Shown here: piece by piece, positions 12,158 to 25,576 of the stretch
Numbering within the stretch: position 1 is the first letter of the stretch
Layout of the letters: each line of letters opens with the position of its first letter
From: Lumnitzera littorea
Lineage: Eukaryota; Streptophyta; Magnoliopsida; Myrtales; Combretaceae
Assembly: GCA_024138015.1 (NCBI GenBank)
Contig: JAMXBB010000003.1
Location: forward strand, 36,888,878-36,952,877
DNA length: 64,000 nt
Direction: 5' to 3'
Notes under the pieces: generated by a model
The model's input: the letters and a program-made list of their open reading frames with translations, nothing else
What the model was told of the DNA's origin: nothing
Database searches by the model: none
Position numbers and translations under genes: made by a program

Positions 12158-13664
12158 TGTAATGCCTCAATACTCGTGGTACTATAGCTCACTACATATC
12201 CTTATCATCTACCAACACATCAGGCGAAAACAATACTAAAATCTCCAAAATTATTTATCGAAATCTCCAAGTAATTTTTTCAAAGTTGAAGCCTAGTATA
12301 GCATGCAACAAATACATGCGCATAATACACACCACCAACAAGTCACGTACATAACCATAGTAACTAATGGAACGAACACCATTTATTATCTTAATTATTA
12401 GTAGGCAACTAACATAGTTTTGGTATCATAAGACTCAGGATAACTCATGACCCTTATACAAGCAATATCTAGGTAATAGATAGATATTGGTGTAAGTCCT
12501 ACCCATCGCCCTAGTAGCCCTTCCCAGAATCTAATTGCATCATCTTAATATGAAACCCCTACAAGGCAAGTCGCATACAATCACCATGTATCTCACCAAT
12601 CCTCTTGGACTTTACCAAGTAGAGGTCGAAGTAAGACAAATACAAGTAGCATAAAATTTCATTAAGTCCAAGTTTGAATTAATTCCAATTAAACATATAT
12701 TCTAAATGTATACAACAACCAAACACATATCCCTTGCCTGATTCACTCGCTTTCACTTAATCCAAATACACTAACTTCTAGTACCTGATTAAAAACACAA
12801 ACATCAACTTGGAAACCTTTTTCATTAATTAGTTTTCTGAATGCTAACAACTAACAATCCTAAAATTGTATATAGCTATTCACTTAACCAACCTTATGCA
12901 TAATAGTACTATCTAATACCCAGATCCCTAGGTTTTACACGTGTGCAGCATACACACATAAGTAAAACATACTAACATACACTACATGGCATGTATCCTC
13001 AATATACGCCATGTACACCTTTTTCACAACATATGCAATACACAACATGTATTGCATGCCTCCAACACACTAGCATGTACATTACGCTACGTGTACATGC
13101 CCTCTTACAATACACATCATGTGTACATTCACAAGACAACACACATACATTCAATTACAACACATATTGACAACTGCTACTAGAATACTACGTCCACTCT
13201 AAAACTACCACTTTTAATTAAATAACATCCTTCTATAACATTTTAACCTATCAACATTAAGATTGAACACTAAAAGAAATGGGATCTTTATCATAGAGGA
13301 TACACTTACCCAAAATTCGACAGATCTAGAGTAACTTACTTACATGTTACCTTATCATTTGAGTGTAAACCTAATCATCCTTCTCCCCTAAAATGAATTT
13401 CCCTATTTTCAATGCTTCAAAAGTTGTTTCTACTTACACATTGTTTCTTATAAGAGATGATACTGGATTCTACCTCTACCAATAGTGAAACTAGGGTCTG
13501 GGAGGTATGGGGAAAATGTGGGGTTAAATAAGCATATATACTTTATAATTTTTAACCCCTACAGTACCAAGAATACCCTTTATTTAAAACTTATTGTCCA
13601 TCTTACCTCAAGCCATTAATTATGTCTAATTTTGTTTATTATTATTATTTTTTTGGTCCTTTCA
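12158..13664 (-). repeat. LTR of a Ty3/gypsy element (TGTAATGCC type), copy 1
   Basis: On the plus strand it starts TGTAATGCCTCAATACTCG and ends TTGGTCCTTTCA, so on the minus strand it is TG..TTACA. Just outside its right end, the minus strand reads AAAATTTTTGTTAAGGGGGA, the purine-rich tract that typically precedes the 3' LTR of plant gypsy elements. So this is a minus-strand 3' LTR of about 1.5 kb. Inside, 12940-13170 is rich in CATGTA/ACATGC alternating purine-pyrimidine motifs. A partner lies at 39710-40912; this copy lacks about 220 bp present there. Confidence 0.6.
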
Positions 13665-15696
13665 TCCTCCCCCTTAACAAAAATTTTTGCCTTCAAAAGT
13701 TTTTCAACTCGTGAATCTCAAATCACTAGTTACCTAACCATACTTGATTATATTTGATAATTTATCTCCTTGAGATCCATTCCTAGGTGCTCATAACTCT
13801 AAGAGGCTTCTCTACTATTGAGACACTTGGTTGTGCTTCCAAAGATCTTTATTCAATGGCTTGCTTCTAGTTAGGCATATCATACCTCAATCATCTACGT
13901 ATAGGTAACCCCTTGTATACTTCTTTTAGTTTTCAAGGTAATGCTTACTCGTAATATGCTCTTAGAGTTTTGTAATCTTACTTTCTACTTACTCTGTTAT
14001 CCACCTTTATTCTCCTTATCACTTAATTAAACTTTCCACCTTCCTTTGTGATTCTCATTTACTCTTCGATATTCTATAGCTTTTACCTTTTTCAAATAGC
14101 ATCTACTCCATTTTATTTGTTTCTTCAGTTAAATCCATACTTTCTTTCTTTGAATAACACATTTGTGATTGTTGCTCCTTCTCAGCACTTGCTTCTCTTA
14201 TTTTTATTTTTTTTTCCATATTGAAGTACAAATCTCGTTATAATTTCAATCTTAAATATGCTAGTAGTCTCCTCAATACATACCTTTAAGTTATTCACAA
14301 TATTGTTCTTAAGCCTCCAAATCTTCTAAGGTTATACTTCATCCCTAGTATATCACCTCGAGTGCTACAACATACCCATAATTAAATCGAGTTACATCTC
14401 TTTTATTGTTTGGATCACATAACTTGAACAACTCAAGTTTATTTTGATCATTTCCCTATTATTATTAGGCTCATGTCTCCCAAAATAATGAACTCTATTT
14501 CATACACTTAGTCTCCTATTAACATTAATAGATCTCTAATTACTTAGGGTTTCTCCTTTACCTTACCTTTCACTACACTACTCTTTTTATATTTGTAACA
14601 TAACCATAATGCTTAGATCCTCTTACTTGCATAGCTCTCCATTGTAATGGTATTTCTATTTCATCGATCCTTAGTCCACTTTGACTTGAAGAACTTAGGT
14701 TTTTATAGATTACTTCTCCTATTAATGTTAGGTCATAGCTAACATCTCAAAAAAATAACATTTATAAATTTGTGTCCATTTGACTTTTCTCTACAAGATT
14801 TTCCTTCATTCTCCTTATCTCATTTACGTTGAATTTCTCTATTTAAAATTTGTCTTTGAAACCTTTTCACTATTTAGATCTCATGTCTTCAACAATAGAT
14901 TTCATATTTTTAAGAATTGATCTCTAGTTCTCTCAACTTGAAAGCTCAAGAACTAAACTCCTTTTATTTGTTCAATTATAAATTCTAGCCTTATTAACTT
15001 TGGCAACCTCAAGTTTTTTCTCTTTTTTCCTTTTTCTACCTCTAATGCTATTAACATATCTTTATTTGTTATCTCTTTCAAGACGAGATGCATCTTACTT
15101 TAGTTATTACTAAGGGAAAGAAAATGTTATGGCTATTATTACTCTCTTGTAATCATAATTATATATGTTGTCTCATTATAGTTTATGCCCTTAATATTAT
15201 GATTTGTTATCTATAGTTTTCATTATTTTGAGGTTTGACATGCTCCTTTATTTACTTTTTTTTTTTATCTTATTTTACCTTCTTTATTACTACTACTACT
15301 ACTACTTCTTTAAGTTTATGTACACTTTGTCTTCTCAATTACTTATTTTGGGTACATACACAAGGATGTTAAGTTTATTTCAAATATTACCTTTAGATTT
15401 ATTGTAGTTAAGGTTATTATTGCCCTTACCATATTACTTATATTTTCGTTGTTTTGGAGAACATTATGTGCATATATCTATCTGTTATCACTTATGTAAT
15501 TATTATTTTATCATCTTGCTATCATGGTTAGATTTGTTTCTTGTTCTTGTTATTATTTACTGCATTATCAGTAGTCTTTCATTATTGATTACCTATGGAA
15601 GATTATTATAAGTTTCTCATATTAATTCTTTATGATATGTCCTTGTGATTATTTAATATGTTTAGATGTATATGTGTTAATTGTCTGCTTATATTT
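13665..15696 (-). other. Probable decayed internal region of the preceding gypsy element
   Basis: The left edge (13665-13710) has the polypurine tract and the usual end of a pol frame on the minus strand. Further right the sequence is pyrimidine-rich on the plus strand and AT-rich, with short open frames that match no family I recognise. I found no RT or integrase motif. Confidence 0.35.
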
Positions 15697-18622
15697 AGGA
15701 GTGAATGGGTAGCCCTATTATATAGGGTACACATTTGAATCATATTCGATTGTGTAAGTTCCATGTGGGTATTTAAGATTATAGGGGAGGTTCCAAGTAG
15801 TAATTTCCTAAATCTGTACCTACATGGCATGGTAGCGATATGAGGTTAAGGTATACAATACCTACCCTAAAACCTATATTGTGAAGTATATAGGATACAG
15901 GTTTAAGGATACCTTGTACCTATTATATAATAATAATTAAATAAAATTAATAAATAGAAAAGAATACCATTTCATTTGTATAGACTTTAAAAAATAATAA
16001 AACGTAACTCATAGTCTAAAACTAATGTCCTCTTGTCAATCTCTTCCTCTTTAGTCTTATCTTTATTGTATTTTCTTTTTACTCCATATTCCTCATTTAT
16101 TACGTCCAACTCTACTAAAGTTAAAAAAAAAAAAAATCTACATGAAGCTACCTAAACAAGGTATGGTATTAACTTTTTTTTCTTTTAATGCAATAATTTC
16201 TTAGTATTAGGTTTGGAAAACATCTCGTAATAAATATATATAATGTTGTTCAAGTCAAAATTTATTGTAGATTAATGTTTATACCTTTTTTCCTTATTCA
16301 AGATTAAGGTTTGTAAAAGATTTAATTGATATATTAGGATTTAATAATTGTGATATATGGAGCATCATTATGGATGCTGACTATGAATTGAAAGACTGTA
16401 ATTTGTAATGTAGGTGTTAGTGTTCGGACCAACTTTAGTGGATATTGTTGGATGGATCTTGATGTTGGTTGGATTTGATAGGTTCCTTGCACTCGATAAC
16501 CTACAAGAAAGCCTCCTATGGGTAATTTCATGAGAGCCCTTTAATGCTTAAGTTAGCAAGGAGAGCAATAGGGTAGATGAGCACTAAAATCCCAATAGGA
16601 AAATGCTCACAAATTATGGGTTTGGGTGTTATATGGAGAGTTTGATGCATCTCCGAAGTCAAACACACAGATGAGCACCACAAAGTAGTGAACGGAAAGA
16701 AATTGAAAGAGATTAGCAAAAATCTAAGTAGTTACCGATTGGATATGATACACTAATTGATCTTACTCAGCCTACAATTCACTACATATGACTCATCAAT
16801 CTGAACTATAGGGGTCACCCGTCACTATTTTTTGCTAAAGAGAATAGATAAGAGTTAAAAATAAATAAGAACATTAGGATTGCTCACAAAGAAAACCTGT
16901 ATTAATTTTGATAAGGTGATGGATGCATGCAAAAATGAATGGAGTTTATATACTAGCCCTATTAGGGTTCCAAGCACATATGAAAAGATACAAGAGTAAT
17001 TTACAAATAGAATACATAAAATATACTAAAAAGGATAAAATAGACAAAGAATATTCTGTACGGAAAAATAAAGAATCCTTCTAGAATGTTGTCTTAGAAG
17101 ATATGTACCGCATAGTGGTTGATGTTCTGAATTATAGTACAATTCAAACAAAATGAAGAAAAGAGTCCATAGTCAAAGCTGATCTAAGTCAGGTTGAAGC
17201 CTAACCAATCAATTACTAAAGAGTATTCGACTTTAACTGGGATTGGGTGTTGGAGGTCGGCTCGAGGGCTCGACTTTGACAAATGTATAAGGCTGTTCAG
17301 CTTAGATGTTGTTTGGGTCATGGTATGGTTGCTCGATAGGCTAGTACGTTTGCTTGGCAGCTTCAGAAACTATGCTAATGCATGTGAAAGATCGGTACTC
17401 AAGTCGGTAGTAGATTGAAACATGGAGGTTGGAATAGGAATTCTTGTCTTGGATGACGCTTCAAGCTAATGTTCTCTATGTAAGTCCTTGGAGTCCTTTA
17501 GCTTAGCTGCTCATGATCAGTCTGGGAAGTTGATTCCTATCAAAGTTCCTAACCTAAAGGTAGAGAACTAAGATCCAATCCCTTACTTGTCGATTCTCTT
17601 TTACTATTTATAATGAAGGGGAGTATGACTATTTAGATGCGTATCAATTTAAGGTTCATTGATACTAGCAACTAGCAGGGGGGACATGCGTTACAAAGAT
17701 GACAAGGTGGCTCTAGGAGTTGATCGGCTATAATTACGCCGGCAGCCATGTCTATGAATGGTAAGTCTAGCATCCTTAAGGGATGTTAGGTGGATTAGCT
17801 GTACTATGGATTTCAGATGGCAATTAATGAGCTGGGAGCGAAGTGCTAATAGAATGGATTAAGGATCTAGTTTGGCAAATTGAGTGCCCGTTAATGGTAA
17901 GCCGGGCATTAAGGGACTTGCATGGTCAAGGGCGTCTTCCCTTGTAAAGCTTAAGCAGATAGAGGAGAGGTCTCCTTACTCTCTGAGCTTAATCGGTTTG
18001 CTTCTATGGTCCCCGCACATTAAGAGGAGGATTCTAGCCTTATGCTCATTGTAGTGCTTACCCGAGTCCTCAGAAGGGTAGCTTCTCATATGCTCTTCTT
18101 AGGGTCTAACATAAGAGAAAAGTTTAAGCAGGTTGAGGAAGGGAGAGTGGGAACATCCCTTTCGAAGTTGATTAGCCTTTACCAAAATTGGGCTTGAGGC
18201 CGAATGAGGATTAGCCATCAACACTAGGAATATTCTTATTGCTAAAATTAGTTAGCCCCTAAATGAGTCCATTTACAATTATTTATTTTTTAAAGTCAAG
18301 ATTGAGATTTCACTTAAATTGATCTATTTGTGTAATAATGATTGGTGAAGAAAATGATCAAAAAGAAAAATAAATGAAAGAAATTGGAAGGAAAAGAAAA
18401 TAAATAAAAACTAGTCATATTGAAATTTATTAAAAAAAAAAAAAGATTTATGGGTTCTATAGATTATCCTATACCCTATACAATTTATATGGTATATGGT
18501 ATATAATGGTTTCAGAGTGTCAAAAGATAGGGTATAAGTAGTAAAGTTTAAAAACTTATACCTATAGAGTAGGTCACGGATAGAGCCTTATACTCTACCT
18601 GCCATGTACTAGCTCATCCCTA
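15697..18622. mobile_element. Probable decayed hAT-type DNA element carrying other repeat DNA
   Basis: The left end reads TAGGAGTGAATGGGTA; the right end, reverse-complemented, reads TAGGGATGAGCTAGTACATG. Both resemble hAT ends (TAGGGATG..). Next to both ends lie the GGTATA/ACCCTA-rich subterminal tracts usual for plant hAT elements (15840-15930 and 18455-18605). The flanking octamers CTTATATT and ATTATAGC agree at five of eight bases, so the duplication is weak. The interior 16430-18230 has higher GC, with a TATA-like TATATAAAC on the minus strand near 16950, and may be an inserted LTR. No transposase was seen. Confidence 0.4.
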
Positions 18623-19764
18623 ATTATAGCTATAGGTTATCAATACCTTGTTATTATATCCAAATTTTGTTATTGGTTTATGGGTTCTTATATTAGGTTC
18701 ATTATCATTATGATTGTGTATATCACCAAGATTTCTTACTTATATAATATTTATGATATAAGTATTCTTATTAAGCTTTTATAATAGATCTTTCATTAAT
18801 TTTGCATATATACATATATATATATATATATATTTATATGAGTAATAGTGGCGAATCTGAACATAATGTAACATGAGTATGGACTTGGTATGATATGACA
18901 TGGTACGAATTAATAAGATGTGATAAAACACAATATGATGTGACATAACAAGACTCCATACAACTTAAAATGACATAAAGTGTACATGGAACAAACATAT
19001 GGATTCATCATTCCTTCTCATATGTATATAAATATACTAGTATTTATCAATATAAAATCTTTTAATCATAATTTTCTTTCTATACTTACAAATATGTGCC
19101 ATAACTAGATGTTTGTATATGTACATATTGCTGTATTACCAATATAGTTGTTTCTTATTGATATTAATTTATGTAACTTATATATCTACTTATTATTATT
19201 ATTATTATTTGTCATTATTTAACTAAGGTAATGTTACCATCTTTAGGAAGGTAGTTTAGATAGATTCTTACTCAAGTGTTGAAATTTTGGTGTATGTCTT
19301 ATTATTCAGTTATGTTCCCATTTTAAAGATTTTAATAAATTAGCAAATATTTTGGACGTCATGATAAATTATCTTAGTTGATCACTTTTCATTTAAAGTT
19401 TAAGTATCTATTTCATTTTTACTTTTATTTAATTCTTTTGATTGACCTATTTTATAATCAATATAATCGTTATGGTTATTTAATTCTTATTTCTCAATTA
19501 TTCTTTATTAGTTTCCTATTTTGGTCCTTGGTCAACAAAGATTTAACATGTATTTATGGTAATATAATGACTCTATAATATTTTTTTCTATTCTTATTAC
19601 ATAATCTTTATTTGTCAGTCACTAATTCCCCACTTTATTATTTGATAATATGTAGTTACAATATAAGGTTTGTCCATAGTTGTCTTGTTTGACTTTGATT
19701 GTCTAATTTATTATCCTTGTTTAGGCAAATATAGGTATCATGCATTACATTTTATGTATAAAAA
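18623..19764. other. AT-rich DNA with TA microsatellite
   Basis: Nothing coding. A (TA)n run lies at about 18806-18832 and a short ATT repeat at 19192-19208. Confidence 0.5.
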
Positions 19765-19783
19765 TCTGCTTCATAGACAGTGA

Positions 19784-19870
19784 GAATTTACCACGTGGCA
19801 TATTAACACCCCCCCCACCCAAAAAAAAGCCAATTTTGAATAGATATGCATTAACTGTCCATGCTAGTTT
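19784..19870 (+). repeat. Left terminal inverted repeat of the Mutator-like element
   Basis: It pairs with 27171-27282 as described for the element. A C-rich tract (19808-19818) in this copy is replaced in the partner by a long A/GAA tract, the main length difference between them. Confidence 0.75.
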
Positions 19871-20457
19871 CTTCTATTTGTTGGTTTGATAGCACAAGTC
19901 TCTGAAAATTTGAAGACACGAAGCTTGATCTTTTCCCAAGATATACAAGAAAGAGAGGGTATAAAGAATCAAACGTTGACTGTTAATGCAGATTGTATGT
20001 ACAATCCTACCACTTAAGTGTTTTTACTTTTCACTTTTTCTCAGCACTTTCATCTTTTTTTTTTTTTTTTTTACTTTTTAACAGAATTTGCAAAGTTTAG
20101 AGAATTCCTATTGAGTCATAAATTTTAATCCTCCATTAATTAGGCTTCATACACCATAAAAGGTTAGTGATATATTATATTAGCAAGTTATATTTTTATT
20201 TAATATTTTAATTCTTTGATAATGCTCTTTCTTAATATAACTATATTATAAAGAATGAATGATTTGTTTATCATGAAGGCATTTTCTTCCATTCTTTTTT
20301 GGTTACTATTTGTTTTTAATTATATAATAAAATGATAATATTTTGTGTAATTGTTTAATAAACTTGAATTCCATTATAAAGCTATATCAATTCTTGCAAG
20401 TAAATGTTTCTATGGATTAAAGTATATGTTTTAGTTCTAAACAAAAGATTAAAGAAG

Positions 20458-20496
<39 letters not shown>

Positions 20497-20888
20497 CAAT
20501 AACAATTATGCTAAGTAATTGTGATAAGGAAAAAAACAAAAATCACATGATAAATTTTAAACGTTATACCATGGTAAAATGGGGACGGTGAATAAAAACT
20601 ATGAGGTGTATAAATAGAATTGCATGAAATCGTAATAGGAAAAGAAAAGGAAAAAACTAGATAAATTAGCATTTGTAATGTAGATATTTAAAATTCATTA
20701 CTTTATTTTATTTCTTTCCATTGTTGTTATCTCTTGGATATTTCATCGACTATTCCAAATTTCAATCAATATGTTTTTAATTTAAGACAAAATTTATCTA
20801 TTCCAAAGAAGATTAAGAAATGACTTAAGTTATTAAATTCTTTCTTATTAATTTTTAATGTTTATACATATATATAATTTTCAGGTAC

Positions 20889-23012
20889 ATGGAAGCCGAA
20901 AATAATATTTCTCTTAATGGAAATCTAACATGTAGAAAACTTAACTTTTTTTGAAGAATTTGAAGAGAATAGTGATGATTTGAGTATCAATCTCATCACT
21001 AATAATGATGATGGAGAATTAGATATTTATACTAGCATACTAAAAAAATGGATTACCAAGAGTTGGGAAAGTTTATAAGATCGAGGAAGAGGCATATGTT
21101 TTTTATAATTGATATGCCAAAGAAGTCAAGTTTAGTATTCGAAGACATAAGGCACGTCAAGATTTCAAAGGTAAATGGATAGATTGCATTTTTTGTTGCT
21201 TATGCCAATAAATGATAGAAAATGATAAAAGAATGACTAATGTCAAACATCATTGACCAGTAACACAATTTGGTTGCTTAACACAAATGAAAATACAAGG
21301 GCAAAATGATAGCAAGTTCTAAGTGGTAAAATTTATTTCTAATCATACACATTCTATGGCTTCTCCTTGAAAAAGAATGTTTCTAAGATTATATAGGAGT
21401 TTGAATTCTATACAACAAGCACAACAAGCTGAAGCTAACTTGTCTGAAAGTTTTGGAATCACATCAAAAGCAAACATCAAAATAATGTTAAGAAGGGCAG
21501 GAGAGTGTGAGAATCTTAGATCCAGTCCTAAAGATTATAATAATTATTTGTGAGTGAAAATGACCTGAAATATGAGAATTGGTGATATAGGTGGAGTGTT
21601 GGAATATATGTAAAACAAGCAAAATGAAGACTTGAACTTTTCTTATACCATACAAGTTGATGTTGATGATCTTATTACAAATATTTTTTGGTCTAACGGT
21701 TCAATGAAAGCCAATTGTGATTATTTCGATGGAATTCTTTGTTTTGACATGACATACAAAAGAAATTAGGATGATGACTACTTGCATTATTTATTTATAT
21801 AAACCACTACAAACAGAGCATTATTCTTAGTGTAGCCTTATTTTACTATGAGATTATTGAAACATTTAAGTAGTTATTTGAAACTTTTGCTAAAGTATTG
21901 TTTTGGAAAAAATAAAAAACCAAAAACAATCATCATTAATGAAGCTCTTGAAATGGCAAAAATATTAGAAGAAGTTTGACCAAAAACTAAATATTGTTTA
22001 TGTGTATGGTATATATACCAAAATACAATAAAGTATCTAAATCATGTGTTCAAAAAATTATGTACATTTGCTAGAGACTTTAGCACTTATATATATGAGT
22101 ACAATGTTGAAGATGATTTCATTAAAGCATGGCATGAAATGCTTTAGAAATATGATCTTTATGAAAATATATTGTTGCAAAAACAGTTTGAGATATGGGA
22201 TAAATGGGCACTAGTTTATGTTGAACAATATTTTATGCTGACATGAGTACTACTCAAAGAAGTGAAAGCATGAATGATCAGATCAAGAAGTATATCGGCT
22301 ACGATTTTGATCTTCTACGATTCTTTCAACATTTTAAAAGATTAGTAGATGATACATATTATGAAGAGCTAAAAGCAGACTTCAAAGCTAATCAAAGTAG
22401 CCTTTTCATGCCAAATAAAATAGAAATATTGAAACATACAACATAAGTCTACAATCGGCAATATTTAAGATATTTTACAATGAACTATAGTAGACATGGG
22501 ATTGTGAGGTATGTATCATTAAGATGATTGGATTAGTAGTTGAATATAAAGCTAAGACTCCAAGAAAATCTTATCACCATATTGTTTATTTTAACCAACA
22601 TAATGTTTAAGTTAGTTGCATTTACTAAAAAAATGAGATTTTAGGAATTCTATATGCACATGCTTTAAAAATTTTATCATTTCACAATATCAAACAAGTT
22701 TCTCAAAGGTATATTCTAAAGACATGGACAAAAGATGCAAAAGCCAAGTGAATGCTTGCATATCATTCATATGAATCGCATGGTTCAAAGCCAAACATTA
22801 GGGAATTTTATAAGATATTAAGTAGATTATTTTCTCATTTAGTAACTAAAGCTTCCTTGATAGATGGATATCTTAATATAGCAATCAAGTTATGAGAATA
22901 TCAAGGGAAAAATTGAGATAAGCATGAAAGGCTTATCCCTTAAAGACAATATGGCATAGGGAAATTAATTTAGGAAGTAAAGTAAAAGAAATAAGAATGC
23001 AACTAAGAGCTT
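20889..23012 (+). pseudogene. FAR1/MULE-type transposase, broken
   Basis: It would cut and join the ends of the Mutator element. Reading across frames: a FAR1 DNA-binding region (YAKEVKFSIRRHKA, about 21110-21150), the MULE catalytic region (NIFWSNGSMKANCDYF, DGILCFDMTYKRN near 21745, then KKPKTIIINEALEMAKIL near 21915 and HVFKKLCTFARDF), a fully open stretch at 22243-22446 (TTQRSESMN, the signature after the catalytic core), and a SWIM-like tail (EILGILYAHALK near 22640, SQRYILKTWTKDAK). The Asp of CFDMTY is kept; the second, normally in ITDQD, reads IINEA. The SWIM cysteine before HAL is Tyr. There are more than ten stops. An acceptor-like TTTTCAG lies just before the first ATG. Confidence 0.85.
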
Positions 23013-23478
23013 AAGGTAGGTAGAACATCCACGAGAGAAGAAAAAAAAAGTGTCTTAAAAAATGCGACTAAATGGAAGAGATCAATATGTACATTAGTAT
23101 GAAAATTAAACATTTCTTGTTATTTTTTCTTATACCATATCATATAATTACATATATTTCTAATGTTGTTATAATATTAATTTATCTTAGTTGCAGAAAT
23201 CTATTACTCCTACTATTAAGTCAATTATGGATACTTAGGATGAAGTTGCACCAAGATTAAACATAAAAGCATGTAGTAATGTAATATTCTCATCTTTATA
23301 TTTTATTAGATCCATTGTAAATTTCTTATATTTATCTTCAAATAAAAGATTAAATGTTTTTAATTTCAAGTTCCTTCAACAAATGAAATTAACATGTCAT
23401 CTCATCATATTTTAGTAAGTTATTTTTCCATAACCAGACTATTCTCAATATTTAGACATATTAATATTCATTCATATT
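23013..23478. other. AT-rich 3' part of the Mutator-like element
   Basis: Follows the transposase frame; no feature recognised. Confidence 0.4.
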
Positions 23479-24841
23479 TGTAAAGCCTAATTTTTTTGTT
23501 TCTTTTATTTAAAATTGATTTCCCCATTTCCGATTAATACTAAACCCCAACTCATTTAATATTAATCCTCAACTAAAGAAATTGAGAAATTTCAATTTTT
23601 TATTGAAAATAATTTTTGGAGTTGCCACCCAACCAAAGTCGAGAAATAAAAAGAAACCGTAATTAATTGGGTGGATTGGTTACAATTTAGTTACTAATCT
23701 TTGATTTCAATTTGAATAAAGAACCAAAGGATTCTGAGTTCGGGAGCTAACCTATTAAATCCTAACGGGTACCGCTATCTATTTACTGAAATTAGAATTA
23801 TTCTTCTAATTATAATATTTAAAAATAAAAAAAAAATCAAAAGAAAAAAGAACCTAAGTTTCTATATATTTTATCCCCGACAGTGCCTACGTACCCGCTA
23901 ACCGGGATCAAATGATAGTAGTTCTTTCCAAAATTTTAGTGTATCGATTTATTTTAATTTTTGAAAACCAACCGAATTTACGTTGTTACCAATTTAGTTT
24001 ATTCAAATAAAATCTAAATGGGCCCTAACTCTTGAGTGTTTTTGTTTTATAAAAAAAAATACTCTAACAATCTTATTTTTAAAAAGGGTCTTTTATTAAT
24101 TTCTATTTAAAGAAAAACAACTTTCTATGTGATAAACCAAATCTTAAGATATGATCAATTCTAACAATTCCTAAACTAATATATATGACTATCTATCAAA
24201 ATAAATTAATTCCATATGATATACTGGTATAAAAATTAATACTAAAACTCCTAAACTAACATATACATATATTATATATTATGTTAACTAATAAAGCATA
24301 ATTAATATAATAATATATATATGTAATAAAAACTAATCTTAACAATCTCTTATCTAATATACATATGTCTTTATATCTATATTACTACTTATTAAATAAA
24401 CATTTACTTAAATTAATATAATGTACCTAATCTATATTACAAAGAAAACTAATGCTAAAGAAGTACCTTAAACTAATATATACACACATATACATATATA
24501 CCATGTTAAACTATTAAAGTCCTAACAAAATAATAATATAATATGATAATAATAAATAAGAAAAACTTGTACAGAAACCGAACCTGATTGCGTGTGGCTA
24601 CTATTTGTTGCGTTCGGTGAAGGATATTAAGAGGCATCAGTTGCTGTGAGGAATCATGGCCGAGTGAATGCGCTGGATGGTGGATGGACTGATTGTGAAA
24701 CTGCAGTGGTGTTGTATGGCTGTGCAGTATTTGATGGAGCGTACTACTCTATGGGTATTAGGCGTTAGGTTTAAGTCGTAGGGCGTCAATGGAGTGTGGG
24801 CTGATTGTGAAGCTGCGGCGGTGTCGTGTGTTTGGTCACTT

Positions 24842-24955
24842 GGTCGTGTTGTTGTTCAGTTATGTGTCTGGTCGTACTACTATCCAGTCGTGCTGTTGTT
24901 CGCCTAGTCGTGCTACTGTTCGATCGTGCTGCTATCTAGTTGTGTTGCTGTTTTG
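24842..24955. repeat. Degenerate minisatellite, about 17-20 bp unit
   Basis: About six head-to-tail units built on GTCGTGCTGCTGTTC, differing by C/T changes and length, in a GC-richer island of the solo LTR. Confidence 0.6.
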
Positions 24956-25189
24956 ACTGTGAACAGAGTCAGCGAATTAAATTCCTCTTTTTCTTATTTG
25001 ACGAGGGTGTGTATTTATGAAACCTAAACCAAATCATATCTATTATATCTGATTTGATAATAATTAAACTAGATCCAAATTAATTAAAATCCGATTTAAT
25101 AAAATCAAACTAGATTCAAATGATTTTAATTAAATATGAATCCCGTTTATTTCTCTTGCTCTTGTAAAAAATAGAAAAATAAAAGACAT

Positions 25190-25270
25190 AGGTGTCTGGC
25201 GAGACTTAAACCTAAGACCTCAAATTAAATCTAATCCGATACTTCAATACTTATCCGTTAGGCCATTAGC
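25190..25270 (-). repeat. tRNA-like (SINE-like) pol III box pair
   Basis: On the minus strand TGGCCTAACGGA (25265-25254) fits the pol III A box (TRGCNNARYNGG) at 11 of 12 positions, and GGTTTAAGTCT (25212-25202) resembles the B box GGTTCGANNCC. Spacing of about 53 nt is in the usual range. There is no full tRNA fold, so this may be a tRNA-derived SINE head or a chance pair within the LTR. Confidence 0.3.
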
Positions 25271-25576
25271 CTGTGCCTTGACATTCAGTACAATTAAACT
25301 GTACTTAAACCACGTGACTCTCTAAAATGATTATTCAGACTAACCTAAAACTAAAACTATTTGTCCCTAATATGAGTTACTTCCTAAAAATCTACAAAAT
25401 CTTTATAATTTTTCCTTTTCTTATTATTATTTTTTTATTTTCATCATTTTTTCAAATTTTTATTATTTTTTAATATTATTTTTTTTTATTTTTGAATTAA
25501 GACCCTTTTTGTAAAAAGTAATAAAATCAAAAATAAAAAATTAGGATTACAGAGGAGAAAAAATTAGGTGTCTACA

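Larger units (their letters stand above)
23479..25576 (-). mobile_element. Solo LTR, 2.1 kb (TGTAGACACCTAA type)
   Basis: The plus strand runs TGTAAAGCCTAATTTT to TTAGGTGTCTACA. Read on the minus strand it begins TGTAGACACCTAATTTT, a start common to a class of plant gypsy LTRs that also carry the GAGTTGCCACC-like motif (here near 23618, plus strand). The flanks ATATT (23474-23478) and ATATA (25577-25581) match at four of five bases, as expected for an LTR insertion. No internal gag or pol lies beside it, so it is a solo LTR. It sits inside the Mutator-like element and is younger than it. Confidence 0.65.

Noticed and set aside
13160..13180. Possible CRISPR-like or satellite array in 12940-13170 and 40720-40870
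   Set aside because: The repeated words are short alternating purine-pyrimidine motifs without constant unit length or spacers.
12986..13183. His-rich 65-residue open frame
   Set aside because: It is produced by the CATGTA/ACATAC repeats inside an LTR.
15204..15611. Plus-strand hydrophobic open frames resembling membrane segments
   Set aside because: AT-rich, T-rich DNA gives Leu/Ile/Phe/Tyr strings by composition; there is no family motif or codon signal.
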